Shown here piece by piece: positions 20,533-30,696 of a stretch of DNA of 64,000 nt (position 1 is its first letter; every line of letters begins with the position of its first letter). This stretch comes from Candidatus Zymogenaceae bacterium. Lineage in GTDB: Bacteria; Desulfobacterota; Zymogenia; Zymogenales; Zymogenaceae. The notes under the pieces were generated by a model, which did not search any database, was not told the DNA's origin, and saw nothing but the letters and a program-made list of their open reading frames with translations. The stretch covers positions 88,757 through 152,756 of the forward strand of contig JAFGAS010000052.1 in NCBI GenBank assembly GCA_016933535.1, given 5' to 3'. Position numbers and translations under genes: made by a program.

Positions 20533-21897
20533 ATGAAGATTGTCGTCTTTACCGGAAGCCCCAAGGCCGAGGCGTCCAATACCTTTCAATATTTCCGTTA
20601 CATTCAACGGCAGCTGCCGAACCACCATTATTCGATCATCCACGTCGGCGTCGAGATTGGAAAGATCGAGGCGGATAAAGACTATTTAAATAAGATTATC
20701 GGAGAGGTGAAAAAGGCCGACGCCGTCCTGTGGGTCTATCCGATTACCTACTTCCTGGTACCCGCCGGCCTCAAACGGTTCATCGAGCTGCTCCTGCCCA
20801 ATAAGGCCGCCGACGCCTTTGCAAATAAATACGCGACGGCAATCACGACCTCCATGCACCTGTTTGACCATACCTCCCACGCCTATATCCACGGGATATC
20901 CGAGGACCTGGGGATGCGGTACGTTCCCGGATATTCGGCCCAGTTCAACGACATCATCGAGGAGGAGCAAAGAAGGCAGCTTCTTCTCTTTGGACAGGAA
21001 TTCATGACGACCGCCGGCCGAAAGCTTCCGGTGGAGCGGGTCTACGGGCCCGTGGCGGCGAAGGTCCCGGCATACCGACAGGCCGAGACGCGCATGGTCG
21101 GCAAGACCGGCCCATTCAAGGTACTCTTTCTGACCGATGAGACCCCGAACGACAAAAACCTCGGATACATGACCGATGTCTTTCTGCGTCACTTCCCGAA
21201 CCGGGTGGAGTTCATCAACATCAATGACATCCGCCTTGCGCCCTGCAAGAACTGCCTTCACTGCACGTATGACGGTGTCTGCGTTATCGACGACGACATG
21301 AACTTCCTCTATCGAGAGCGGATACTGCCGGCCGACGCGATCATTTACGCGGCCACCATACACGACCGGTACCTGTCGGCCCGCTGGAAGCTCTTTTTCG
21401 ACCGCTTCTTCCTCAACGGCCACCGGCCGGTCCTGACGGGAAAACAGGGCGGATTTATCATCTCCGGTCCGCTGCGTCAAGTCCCCAACCTTCGCCAGCT
21501 GCTGGCCTGCTTTACCGAGACATTCGGGCTTTCCAGCCGGGGGATTGTCACCGATGAGTATAAAGAGGCCGATCATGTCACCGGGCTTCTGCAGGCCCTT
21601 TCCGGCCGGATCATGGAAGGGCTCGAACACGGGGTGCACAGGCCGCCCTCGTTCCTCGGCGTCGGGGGGAAAAAGATCCTCCGGGACATCAACTTTTTCA
21701 CCCGGTTTATCTTCACGGAAAACCACCGCTACTACGCAAAACACAGCCTCTTCGATTTCCCCCACAATCAGCGCATGATGCGGCTCATGGGACGCATCAT
21801 CGTGCCGCTGATGAACATCGAGGGATTCAGAAAAAAATTTCAGGCCGGGATGAACGAAAAGATGCTGGCCCCCCTCAGGAAGGCGGCCGAAGAATAA
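20533..21897 (+). CDS. Two-domain NAD(P)H-dependent FMN reductase / FeS-flavoprotein-like
   Basis: Two successive flavodoxin-like folds: MKIVVFTGSPKAEAS... and FKVLFLTDETPND...CKNCLHCTYDGVCVIDDDM. Confidence 0.75.
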   Translation: MKIVVFTGSPKAEASNTFQYFRYIQRQLPNHHYSIIHVGVEIGKIEADKDYLNKIIGEVKKADAVLWVYPITYFLVPAGLKRFIELLLPNKAADAFANKYATAITTSMHLFDHTSHAYIHGISEDLGMRYVPGYSAQFNDIIEEEQRRQLLLFGQEFMTTAGRKLPVERVYGPVAAKVPAYRQAETRMVGKTGPFKVLFLTDETPNDKNLGYMTDVFLRHFPNRVEFININDIRLAPCKNCLHCTYDGVCVIDDDMNFLYRERILPADAIIYAATIHDRYLSARWKLFFDRFFLNGHRPVLTGKQGGFIISGPLRQVPNLRQLLACFTETFGLSSRGIVTDEYKEADHVTGLLQALSGRIMEGLEHGVHRPPSFLGVGGKKILRDINFFTRFIFTENHRYYAKHSLFDFPHNQRMMRLMGRIIVPLMNIEGFRKKFQAGMNEKMLAPLRKAAEE

Positions 21898-22146
21898 CGG
21901 GAGCCCGCATCCCGCCGACCGCTCCGTTTTACTCACCGAGTTCCTCCACCCTGCCAGGTAGCGCAGTATTTGATCGGATTGCCCGTTCGGACATCGCGGT
22001 ATCTTTGTACCCGTCCAATTATTGGAAAATGTTAATATAGCAGATTATAAATGTCTAATTGTATCAAATAGTGCTTTACTTGTGGTCCATCGGGTTTTTA
22101 TAATTATTGCAGTGCAAACGGGCTATTTGCTTCTCCGAGGATTGGG

Positions 22147-23232
22147 ATGACTATGGGATTCAAAAAATGGGCGGCCTACGGCATTCTTGCGGCCGGTGCG
22201 ACCCTTTTTTTATCGGCGGCCTTTACGGTCGTCTCGATACTCTACGGCATGTCCTGGAGCGATGTTACGGCGCCGCCGCTTCTGGGCAACAGGCCGGAGG
22301 TTATATCACGGCTTACCGATGGACAACCGGACGTGAGGCCGTTTTCGTTTCTAATCGTTGGCGACACCCAGTCAAAGACGATATTCGAAAACTTCTTTCT
22401 GAAAGTGGCGCTCGACGTTGCACCTGATTTCGGGGTCGTCGTCGGAGATTTCGTCGCCAATCCCGAGATGAACCGGCACCGGTTTTTCATGGGGGAGTTC
22501 GGCGAATGGAACATGACGTTTCCCGTCTTTCTCATCGCCGGAAACCACGATATCGTCACGAATCACGAAACAGGCCTTGATTGGCTGCGCGATCCTGTAT
22601 ACGAAAAAGACTTTGAGAAGCTGTACGGCCCCGCGAATTTCTCCTTTATCTATCGGGGATGCCTCTTCATCGGTCTGAATGACGTATACACCATCGACTA
22701 TTTCGATTACGTGAAGGACGTCCTATCACACCGGCCGCCCGACATACTGATGACCTTCGTGTTCATGCACATCGCGCCCAAGTCTCTTTCTCCGTTGCTG
22801 CAAACCAGGCAAATGGAGGGCGAAGAGGAGTTCAAGCGCCTTATGGAGACGTATGACGTTGACTATGTTTTAGCGGGAGATTTTCACTCCTATCTCAGGA
22901 TGGATAGAAATAACACGGAATATATCATCACCGGAGGCGGAGGGGCTACCCTCCATGGAGGCGCCCGGAGTTTTCACCACGCCGTCCTGATGACGGTCGA
23001 CCCGGCGCGTGACCGGGCCGATGAGACCATTTACTCCTTCAGGCCGACTCTCGATGTAGGAGACGACATCGAGATCGCCATGATCTGCGGGATCTATCCC
23101 GTATTTGAGCAGCACCCCCTGGGGTGGGTAGCGCTCTTTACCCTGATAGCGGCGGCGGCCGCCGGGCTGGTTGCCTTTCTCCTCGTACGGATTACCCGGA
23201 AAAGACGCGGTCTTCGTCGGATCGGCGCGTAA
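22147..23232 (+). CDS. Membrane-anchored metallophosphoesterase
   Basis: N- and C-terminal TM segments; VGDTQS, GVVVGDFVANPEMNRH, AGNHDI, DYVLAGDFHSY motifs. Confidence 0.85.
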   Translation: MTMGFKKWAAYGILAAGATLFLSAAFTVVSILYGMSWSDVTAPPLLGNRPEVISRLTDGQPDVRPFSFLIVGDTQSKTIFENFFLKVALDVAPDFGVVVGDFVANPEMNRHRFFMGEFGEWNMTFPVFLIAGNHDIVTNHETGLDWLRDPVYEKDFEKLYGPANFSFIYRGCLFIGLNDVYTIDYFDYVKDVLSHRPPDILMTFVFMHIAPKSLSPLLQTRQMEGEEEFKRLMETYDVDYVLAGDFHSYLRMDRNNTEYIITGGGGATLHGGARSFHHAVLMTVDPARDRADETIYSFRPTLDVGDDIEIAMICGIYPVFEQHPLGWVALFTLIAAAAAGLVAFLLVRITRKRRGLRRIGA

Positions 23233-23450
23233 CGGCATGACGGGTTCCGCATTTCGTTTTCGGCCTTTTTCCTGCCGTTATACTATCCGGCCGCGGGCAA
23301 CGGGGACCGAGGCCTCCCATGATTGGAAACGGGTGTACGGGCCCGATTATGGATTTCGGCGTCTCGTGAAATATCCCCATTCTTTTCGTTTGCGATAAGA
23401 GGATAGGTCGTGGTAATATATTATTAATTAACTAATATATTGAGATTCCG

Positions 23451-25538
23451 ATGACGAACCTACTTGCCCGGGAAAAAAGTCCGTACCTGAGGCAGCACGC
23501 CGAGAACCCGGTGGACTGGCGCCCGTGGGGTGACGAGGCCTTTCAACAGGCCCGCGCCGAGGATAAGCCGGTCTTCCTCTCCATCGGGTACTCGTCCTGC
23601 CACTGGTGCCACGTCATGGCCCGCGAGTCTTTTTCGGACGATGAGGTTGCCGCGATCCTCAATGAGCGGTTTATCGCCGTCAAGGTAGATAGGGAGGAGC
23701 GTCCCGATGTCGATGCCCTGTATATGGCGGCGTGTCAGGTGCTGGGGCAACCGAGTGGGTGGCCGCTGTCGGTATTCCTGACGCCTTCCGGCAGGCCTTT
23801 TTTTGCGGGGACCTATTTCCCGAAGCAGGCCCGGGGGGCGATGCCGGGATTGATCGAGGTGCTTGAGGCCGTCTCCCGAATGTGGGCGGCCGATCGGGCG
23901 CGCATCGATACGACCGGCGATCGGGTGACCGAGATCCTCCGTCAGGAGGCGTCGGTGGCGGGGGACGCATCGCCGATCGGACCGGAGGTATCCGACAAGG
24001 CCTTCTCTTCCCTTCGGGGCCGGTTCGACGAACGATACGGCGGTTTTGGGGAGGCGCCGAAGTTCCCCATGCCCCACCGCCTCTCCTTTCTCCTGAGATA
24101 CCACCGGGCGCCGGGGAATGCCCGCGCCCTCGAGATGGTCCGCGAAACCCTCCGGGGGATGCGGTATGGAGGGATCTTCGACCAGATCGGTCTCGGCTTT
24201 CACCGCTACTCGGTCGACGAGCGGTGGCGGGTTCCCCATTTCGAGAAAATGCTCTCGGACCAGGCCTTGTGCGCCTCGGCCTATATCGAAGCCTTTCTGG
24301 TTACCGGGGATCCCCTTTACGATCGGACCGCCCGGGAGATATTTACCTACGTCCTGAGAGACATGACGGCAGATGAGGGCGGCTTTTTCACCGCCGAAGA
24401 CGCCGAAAGCGATTCGGAGGAGGGGGTCTATTATCTCTGGACGAGAGACGAGATCCAGCGGCTGCTCGGGACCGCGGATGCCGATCTGGCGGCCGACTAT
24501 TTCGGCATCAAACGGGAGGGGAATATTCCCGTACCCGGATTTATGGACGGCATGAACATCCCGTATGTCCCGGTGGGGCCGGAGCTGTTTGCGGACCGAA
24601 GGGGGATGGAGACCGAGCGTCTGCTCGGATATATCGAATCGTTTCGGGAGCGGCTCTTGACGGCCCGGGAAATGAGGCCGCGGCCGAAAAGGGACGACAA
24701 GGTCGTCACGGCGACAAACGGCCTCATGGTCGGCGCCCTGGCGATGGGTTACCGAGCCCTCGGGGAACGGATGTACCTCGATGCGGCCGTCAGTGCCGTT
24801 GGATTTGTCTCCGAAAAGCTTTCCGACGGCTCAAGTGGCCTGCTGCGCCGGTACCGGGAGGGCGAGGCGGGCATCGGGGGGTTCCTGGAGGACTACGCGT
24901 TTTTTGTCTGGGGTCTCATCGAGCTCTATGAGGCATGCCTGGATATACAGTACCTCGAACAGGCCGGGGAGCTTTCCCGCGTCATGGTCGAGCGGTTCGA
25001 TGACCGGAAAAACGGCGGCCTCTTTACGACCCCGAGGGACGGGCAGCGGCTTATCGCCGACCTGAAGGAAGTCTACGACGGGGCGGCCCCGTGCCCCAAT
25101 TCGGTGGCGGCAGACAACCTCCTGAGGCTCTACGGTCTGACGGGAAACATCGATTTCTCCCGGGCCGCCGATCGAATCCTGGGGGCCTTTTCACGGCGGA
25201 TCGCCGCCCATCCCGATGCGGGCACCCGGTTTCTGGACGCCCTTGAGCGTTCCGGCGGTTCGGCCCGGGAGATCGTTATCGTCGGCCAACGTGAATCGGA
25301 ATCAACCCGAAAGATGATCGGGATGATCCACCGACTGTTTCTGCCCACGACAAGCCTCCTGTTCGTGCCGGACGGCGATGCCGAGGGGCGGCGGCGGGTC
25401 GAACGGATCGTCCCGTTTGTGACCGGGATGCGAGCGCAGGGCCGACGGACCACCGCATATATCTGCCGGGGACATACCTGCCGTGCGCCCCTAGTCGATC
25501 CCGAATCGGTTCGGGAGGCCCTGGTTGAGCAGCGGTAG
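23451..25538 (+). CDS. Thioredoxin domain-containing protein, DUF255/YyaL (SPATA20) family
   Basis: [29 protein letters not shown] ... [18 protein letters not shown]. Confidence 0.95.
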   Translation: MTNLLAREKSPYLRQHAENPVDWRPWGDEAFQQARAEDKPVFLSIGYSSCHWCHVMARESFSDDEVAAILNERFIAVKVDREERPDVDALYMAACQVLGQPSGWPLSVFLTPSGRPFFAGTYFPKQARGAMPGLIEVLEAVSRMWAADRARIDTTGDRVTEILRQEASVAGDASPIGPEVSDKAFSSLRGRFDERYGGFGEAPKFPMPHRLSFLLRYHRAPGNARALEMVRETLRGMRYGGIFDQIGLGFHRYSVDERWRVPHFEKMLSDQALCASAYIEAFLVTGDPLYDRTAREIFTYVLRDMTADEGGFFTAEDAESDSEEGVYYLWTRDEIQRLLGTADADLAADYFGIKREGNIPVPGFMDGMNIPYVPVGPELFADRRGMETERLLGYIESFRERLLTAREMRPRPKRDDKVVTATNGLMVGALAMGYRALGERMYLDAAVSAVGFVSEKLSDGSSGLLRRYREGEAGIGGFLEDYAFFVWGLIELYEACLDIQYLEQAGELSRVMVERFDDRKNGGLFTTPRDGQRLIADLKEVYDGAAPCPNSVAADNLLRLYGLTGNIDFSRAADRILGAFSRRIAAHPDAGTRFLDALERSGGSAREIVIVGQRESESTRKMIGMIHRLFLPTTSLLFVPDGDAEGRRRVERIVPFVTGMRAQGRRTTAYICRGHTCRAPLVDPESVREALVEQR

Positions 25539-25585
25539 CGGTTAACGGGAAACGACATGTTTCACCTAGCTTAGGGGGAGTTACC

Positions 25586-26215
25586 ATGACTCTATCGAGA
25601 AATAATCGGGTAAAAACGGTGATCGTAATGATCATCCTGGCCCTTGCGGCGCTCTCATCGGGGGTGAAGGCCGCCGAAATACGGGAGTATGAAGGTAAAT
25701 CGCTTGACCCGTTTGATCGAAAGTACGACAATTCCATCAAGGGCCCGCAGTATGTCAACAAGAACACGTATCGCCTGGAGGTAACGGGGCTCGTGCAAAA
25801 GCCCCTGAAGCTTACCTACGACGAGGTGCTGGCGCTTCCTCATGTAAAGAAGGTCTTCACCGTTCACTGTGTCGAAGGATGGGACGAGACGCTGCTTTAT
25901 GAAGGAGTCTATCTGCGAGACATACTCAAAGGTGCGGGGCCGAAGTCGGGAGTAAAGACCGTTATCTTTTATGCCGCGGACGGCTATTCATCGTCAATAC
26001 CCTACGATTACGCGAAGAAAGTGGATAGCATGATCGGGGCCAAGATAAACGGGCTGGTCCTGGACGCCAAGCGGGGATTTCCATTCCAGGTGGTCAACGA
26101 CGGTAAACTCGGTTATAAGTGGGTCAAGTGGCTTACGAAGATTGAGCTCTCCGACAAGGATTACAGGGGCTTCTGGGAGCGGCGCGGCTACAGCAACGAT
26201 GCCGACGTGAAGTGA
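25586..26215 (+). CDS. Exported molybdopterin-dependent oxidoreductase (sulfite oxidase-like fold)
   Basis: VTGLVQKPLKLTYDEVLALPHVKKVFTVHCVEGWDE ... NGLVLDAKRGFPFQVV. Confidence 0.85.
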   Translation: MTLSRNNRVKTVIVMIILALAALSSGVKAAEIREYEGKSLDPFDRKYDNSIKGPQYVNKNTYRLEVTGLVQKPLKLTYDEVLALPHVKKVFTVHCVEGWDETLLYEGVYLRDILKGAGPKSGVKTVIFYAADGYSSSIPYDYAKKVDSMIGAKINGLVLDAKRGFPFQVVNDGKLGYKWVKWLTKIELSDKDYRGFWERRGYSNDADVK

Positions 26216-26216
26216 C

Positions 26217-27152
26217 ATGGACATGAAGAACTTCGGGCGTTTCATACTCGATCGAAATTTCATTTTTTTGGGGGCGCTCCTCCTGGGCCTCCTCTTTCCC
26301 GGGGGAGCACCTTTTTTGCTGCCGCTCCTTTTTCCCGCCCTTGCGCTGGTGATAATGATCTCAATGCTCTCCATCGGCCCTGAGGTATTCAGGTCACCGA
26401 AGGTCGTCTTCAAACATGCGCTCATCGGGATCGGAGTCAATTATCTCGTGATGACCGGCGTGATTCTTGCCGCCGGCCGACTTCTGATTTCAGACCCGGC
26501 GCTCCGTACGGGCTTCATCCTCATGGCGGCAATCCCGCCGGCCGTTGCCGTTATCCCGTTTACCGAGATGCTTGGCGGAAACCGGACTGCTTCCCTGTTT
26601 GGGACAGTCGGAGGATTTTTTTCGGCCTTCCTGCTGCTGCCCCTCATTACCCTTATATTCATCGGGACCGATATCGTTGAGCCGAGCAGGCTTTTCCTGA
26701 TCCTCACGGGGCTGATCATCGTTCCGTTCGTTTTCTCCCGCCTGCTGAGGGGCCTGCACCTGGACGCCGCCGTCGAGCCGTATAAGGGACCCGTCACCAA
26801 CCTTTGTTTCGGCACCGTGTTTTACATCATGGTTGCCGCCAACCATCACATTATCGTCCACCAGACCTCCGTCCTTGTGCTTCTGATCGCAGTCGGGCTT
26901 CTCATCATGGCGGTATCGGCGGCGATTGTGCTGACGGCGGCCCGGCTCCTGTCGGCAGACCCTCGGACGCGGATCAGCCTCCTGCTGCTGGCGACACTCA
27001 AGAACTACGCGGTCTCAGCGGGCCTGGGGCTTGTCCTTTTTTCCGACCGCGCGGCGCTGCCGTCGGTGATCATGACGGTCATCATGGTCCCCTATATCCT
27101 CCTGCTCGGTTTTTTTATCGGACGCAGAAAAAGGAAGGGTACCCCGTATTGA
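26217..27152 (+). CDS. Bile acid:sodium symporter-family-like membrane transporter
   Basis: Multiple TM segments, ~311 aa, PPAVAVIPFTEMLGGN motif. Confidence 0.65.
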   Translation: MDMKNFGRFILDRNFIFLGALLLGLLFPGGAPFLLPLLFPALALVIMISMLSIGPEVFRSPKVVFKHALIGIGVNYLVMTGVILAAGRLLISDPALRTGFILMAAIPPAVAVIPFTEMLGGNRTASLFGTVGGFFSAFLLLPLITLIFIGTDIVEPSRLFLILTGLIIVPFVFSRLLRGLHLDAAVEPYKGPVTNLCFGTVFYIMVAANHHIIVHQTSVLVLLIAVGLLIMAVSAAIVLTAARLLSADPRTRISLLLLATLKNYAVSAGLGLVLFSDRAALPSVIMTVIMVPYILLLGFFIGRRKRKGTPY

Positions 27153-27177
27153 AAATAAGACCTGTCATGAGTATAAT
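27149..27177 (+). promoter_or_regulatory. Sigma70-like promoter upstream of HMA gene
   Basis: TTGAAA-N17-TATAAT. Confidence 0.65.
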
Positions 27178-27209
27178 AGTGGTATACTACATGAAGTAGA
27201 GGTGACCAG

Positions 27210-27410
27210 ATGACGACCATAAAAATAGAGGGAATGACGTGTAACCACTGCGTTATGGCGGTGACAAGGGCCCTGGAGGAAATCGATGGGATCAAAAACG
27301 TCAAGGTGGACCTCAAGAAGGGCCGGGCGACGTTCGACGAGGCCCAACCGGTCGACATGAAAACCATAAGGGAAAAAGTCGAGGATGCGGGCTACCGGGT
27401 AGCGCCATAG
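27210..27410 (+). CDS. Heavy-metal-associated (HMA) domain protein, CopZ-like metallochaperone
   Basis: IEGMTCNHCVMAVTRALEEIDG; 66 aa. Confidence 0.93.
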   Translation: MTTIKIEGMTCNHCVMAVTRALEEIDGIKNVKVDLKKGRATFDEAQPVDMKTIREKVEDAGYRVAP

Positions 27411-27481
27411 GCGCGCGATACAAAGACGGTGGGTTATACTCCATGCGGATGTCCCTATTTTGGCCATATGTGAAAAAAAGA

Positions 27482-27510
27482 TTAACAGGGACGCCGGAAT
27501 AGACTACAAT
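27482..27510 (+). promoter_or_regulatory. Sigma70-like promoter upstream of sufC
   Basis: TTAACA-N17-TACAAT. Confidence 0.6.
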
Positions 27511-27547
27511 AGACGTGTATTATATATCATACGGGAGACCGGCCAAT

Positions 27548-28306
27548 ATGCTGCACATAGAAGATCTCAAAGTACAGATCGAAGGACGGGTAGTGCTCGA
27601 CGGGGTTAACCTGGACGTGCCTGAGGGCAAAACGCACGTGCTGTTCGGTCCCAACGGTTCCGGCAAGACCTCGCTGCTGATGACCATCATGGGTTTTGAG
27701 GAGTATAAGGTCTTGCGGGGCAAGATCTATTTCAGGGGAGAGGATATCACCGGTCTTCCGATTCACGAGCGGGCAAAACTCGGCATCGGGATGTCGTTTC
27801 AGCGCCCCCCCTCCGTCGATGGACTGAAACTCGGGGAGTTGATACACCTCATCGGGTGCGAGGAAGACAAGGTGGAAGAGATCGCATCCGAGATCAAGTT
27901 TGAGCATTTCCTGAATCGGGATGTAAATGTCGGGTTTTCAGGAGGAGAGATCAAGCGGTCGGAACTCCTGCAGCTCATGGCCCAACAGCCGGATTTGCTG
28001 CTGTTTGACGAGCCGGAATCGGGAGTGGATCTGGAGAGTATCGTGCTCATCGGCAAGACGATCAGTGATCTGCTCAAGGAACGGGACGGAGGCGGAAGGC
28101 GCTACTGCCTCAAGAAGGAGCGGGAGAAACGTAAACGGTCGGGGCTTATCATCACCCATACCGGCCATATTCTTGATTACGTTGATGCAGATGAGGGACA
28201 CGTTATATATAACGGTCGTATTGCCTGCGAGGCTAATCCGCGGGAGATACTGAGGGAGATCTCCGCCAACGGCTATGAGGAGTGTCTCAGATGTCTGACT
28301 CAATAG
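27548..28306 (+). CDS. sufC: Fe-S cluster assembly ATPase SufC
   Basis: MLHIEDLKVQIEGRVVLDGVNL, GPNGSGKTSLL, GFSGGEIKRSELLQLM, LLFDEPESGVDLESI. Confidence 0.88.
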   Translation: MLHIEDLKVQIEGRVVLDGVNLDVPEGKTHVLFGPNGSGKTSLLMTIMGFEEYKVLRGKIYFRGEDITGLPIHERAKLGIGMSFQRPPSVDGLKLGELIHLIGCEEDKVEEIASEIKFEHFLNRDVNVGFSGGEIKRSELLQLMAQQPDLLLFDEPESGVDLESIVLIGKTISDLLKERDGGGRRYCLKKEREKRKRSGLIITHTGHILDYVDADEGHVIYNGRIACEANPREILREISANGYEECLRCLTQ

Positions 28307-29466
28307 ATAACAAGAAGATCGTCGATCGGTTCGCCGGTGAAAAAAGGGAACATTCCTATATCGAAGACCTCGATTCGGTTTCCACGGCCGATAAGGAGCG
28401 GATGCGCCTGGCGGGGATCGATACAACCACACGGGAGCGCTCCGCCACGTACCTCCAGAAGGACCACAGCCTGGTGCACTGTAACGTCACCCAGGAGGGC
28501 CTGGAGGTCATGGATATCAAGACGGCGCTTGAAACCCACGGCTGGCTTAATGAATACGTCTGGCGCCTGGTAAAGCCGGATAAGGACGAGTTTACCAAGC
28601 AGGCCGATGAAGTGCCGCATCTCGGATATTTCATCCGGGCGCTGCCGGGGGTCAAATCACTCTCACCGGTACAGGCCTGTCTCTACCTGGCTACCGACAG
28701 TATTTCGCAGAACGTCCACAACATCATCATCGCCGAGGAGGGCTCCAATCTCCATATCATCACGGGATGTTCCACCGCGCCGGGGGTGGCGTCCGGGCTC
28801 CATATCGGCGTGTCGGAATTTTACGTCAAGAAGGGGGCAACGGTCTCGTTTACGATGATCCACAACTGGTCCGAAGGCGTGGTGGTGCGGCCGCGGTCTT
28901 CCATACGGGTTGAGGAAAACGGGCGGTTTATCAACAACTACATCGTCCTGAACCCCGTCGAATCGATCCAGATGTACCCCTCCACCCACCTGGTCGGTGA
29001 TAACGCCGTGACAAGTCTCAACTCGATCCTCGTGGCGCCAAAGGGCTCCCACCTTGATATCGGCGGCCGAGCCGTCCTTTCGGGAAAAAACACGCGGGCC
29101 GAGATTATCGCCCGGGCCATCACCACCGGGGGGACGATCTATTCCCGCGGGCAAATCGTCGGCGAGGTCCCGGGGGTCAAGGCCCACCTTGAATGCAAGG
29201 GCCTGATACTCGAGGGCGGGGGATCCATCATCGCAATACCCGAACTGGAGGGAAGGGCCGAAGACCTGGAGCTCTCGCACGAGGCCGCTGTGGGACGCAT
29301 TAACCAGTCGGAAATCAATTACCTCATGGCCCGGGGATTAACCGAGGACGAGGCCGTCGGGGTGATCGTACGGGGCTTTCTGCACGTCGATATCGAGGGA
29401 CTGCCGCCGGAGCTCAAAGAAGAGATCAGCCGAAATATCCAGAAGAGCCAGAAGGAGTATCTCTAA
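28282..29466 (+). CDS. sufB: SufB/SufD family Fe-S cluster assembly scaffold
   Basis: SufBD core: TGCSTAPGVASGLHIGVSEFYVKKGATVSFTMIHNW ... SHEAAVGRINQSEINYLMARGLTEDEA; overlaps the 3' end of sufC. Confidence 0.88.
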   Translation: MSQMSDSIDNKKIVDRFAGEKREHSYIEDLDSVSTADKERMRLAGIDTTTRERSATYLQKDHSLVHCNVTQEGLEVMDIKTALETHGWLNEYVWRLVKPDKDEFTKQADEVPHLGYFIRALPGVKSLSPVQACLYLATDSISQNVHNIIIAEEGSNLHIITGCSTAPGVASGLHIGVSEFYVKKGATVSFTMIHNWSEGVVVRPRSSIRVEENGRFINNYIVLNPVESIQMYPSTHLVGDNAVTSLNSILVAPKGSHLDIGGRAVLSGKNTRAEIIARAITTGGTIYSRGQIVGEVPGVKAHLECKGLILEGGGSIIAIPELEGRAEDLELSHEAAVGRINQSEINYLMARGLTEDEAVGVIVRGFLHVDIEGLPPELKEEISRNIQKSQKEYL

Positions 29467-30428
29467 TGCTCGTGCTGGGTATTTCAGGAAGCCCGCGCAG
29501 GGGCGGAAACACCGATGAACTGCTCGCCGCGTTCCTAAAAGAGTCTCAGTCCCTCGGGGCCGAAACAAAAGAAATCATCCCGTCATCCATGACGATCAAA
29601 CCCTGTATCGAGTGCCGAACATGCGAAAAGACGGGGTTTTGTTCTCTTGACGACGATATGCAGCGGGTCTACGGCCTGCTGTGGAGGGCCGACGTGATCG
29701 CCGCTGCAAGCCCGATATTTTTCTACAGCGTAACGGCCTATCTCAAGGCACTGATAGACAGGACCCAGTGCCTCTGGGCCAGGCGCCGTTTGCTCAAGCT
29801 GACAGATCCCGGGGCGCGCTCCCGTAAGGGGCTATTTCTATCGGTCGGGGCCACAAGGGGAGAAAAGCTCTTCGAGGGCGCGGCATTGACGATGAAATAC
29901 TTCTTCGATGCGGTGGGTGCGGCGTTTGTCGGGGGGCTCTACTATCGGAAGATCGAGCATCCCGGCGATATCGTGAAACACCCGACGGCGGCTTCCGACG
30001 CTCGGGCGCTTGCCGGGGCGGTCGTAGGGCCGTTAATTGCGCGAAAAAAAATTCTCTACCTCTGCCGCGAGAACGCCTGCCGGAGCCAGATGGCCTGGGG
30101 ATTTACCCGGTTACTCGCCGGCGATCGGATCGAGGCCGTGAGTGCCGGCGATACGCCGGCCGCCGAGGTCAACGCCGATATGGTCGCGGTTATGGCCGAG
30201 CGGGGGATCGATATGGGTTTCGTCCGCCCCGGGTCCATTGCCGACGCGATTGCACCGGGTGAGCCTGCCGTCATCGTGTCGATGGGGTGCATGGATGCCT
30301 GCCCGGTGGTACCGGGAGCCGAGATCATGGACTGGGGGCTTGCCGACCCCGCCGGAAAGCCCATTGAATTTATGCGGGAGATGCGCGACGATATAGAGCG
30401 CAGGGTCAGGGAACTAATCGGTTCGTGA
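29466..30428 (+). CDS. Fusion: iron-sulfur flavoprotein/FMN reductase domain plus thioredoxin-type arsenate reductase (LMW-PTPase) domain
   Basis: N-term GISGSPRRGGNTDEL...CIECRTCEKTGFC; C-term ILYLCRENACRSQMAWGF...GIDMGFVRP...MGCMDACPVVPGAEIMDWGLADP. Confidence 0.88.
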   Translation: MLVLGISGSPRRGGNTDELLAAFLKESQSLGAETKEIIPSSMTIKPCIECRTCEKTGFCSLDDDMQRVYGLLWRADVIAAASPIFFYSVTAYLKALIDRTQCLWARRRLLKLTDPGARSRKGLFLSVGATRGEKLFEGAALTMKYFFDAVGAAFVGGLYYRKIEHPGDIVKHPTAASDARALAGAVVGPLIARKKILYLCRENACRSQMAWGFTRLLAGDRIEAVSAGDTPAAEVNADMVAVMAERGIDMGFVRPGSIADAIAPGEPAVIVSMGCMDACPVVPGAEIMDWGLADPAGKPIEFMREMRDDIERRVRELIGS

Positions 30429-30505
30429 CCGTATCCGCATTTTCTTTTTGTCGATAGTCAAGGGTAATGGTACATCATAAAGAGAAAAACTGAGGAGGTT
30501 ATCGC

Positions 30506-30664
30506 ATGGATAAGTATGTCTGCACGGTTTGCGGTTATGTCTATGATCCCGAAAAGGGCGACCCCGAAGGGGATATCGCGCCCGGCACCTCGTTTGAGAA
30601 GCTTCCCGATGACTGGACGTGTCCGGTTTGCGGGGCGGCAAAGAGCGAGTTCGAAAAGGAATAA
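30506..30664 (+). CDS. Rubredoxin
   Basis: Translated directly (below ORF-track length cut-off): [52 protein letters not shown]. Confidence 0.97.
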   Translation: MDKYVCTVCGYVYDPEKGDPEGDIAPGTSFEKLPDDWTCPVCGAAKSEFEKE

Positions 30665-30696
30665 TAAGATTATCGTAGATTCAAAGGAGCATAGTC

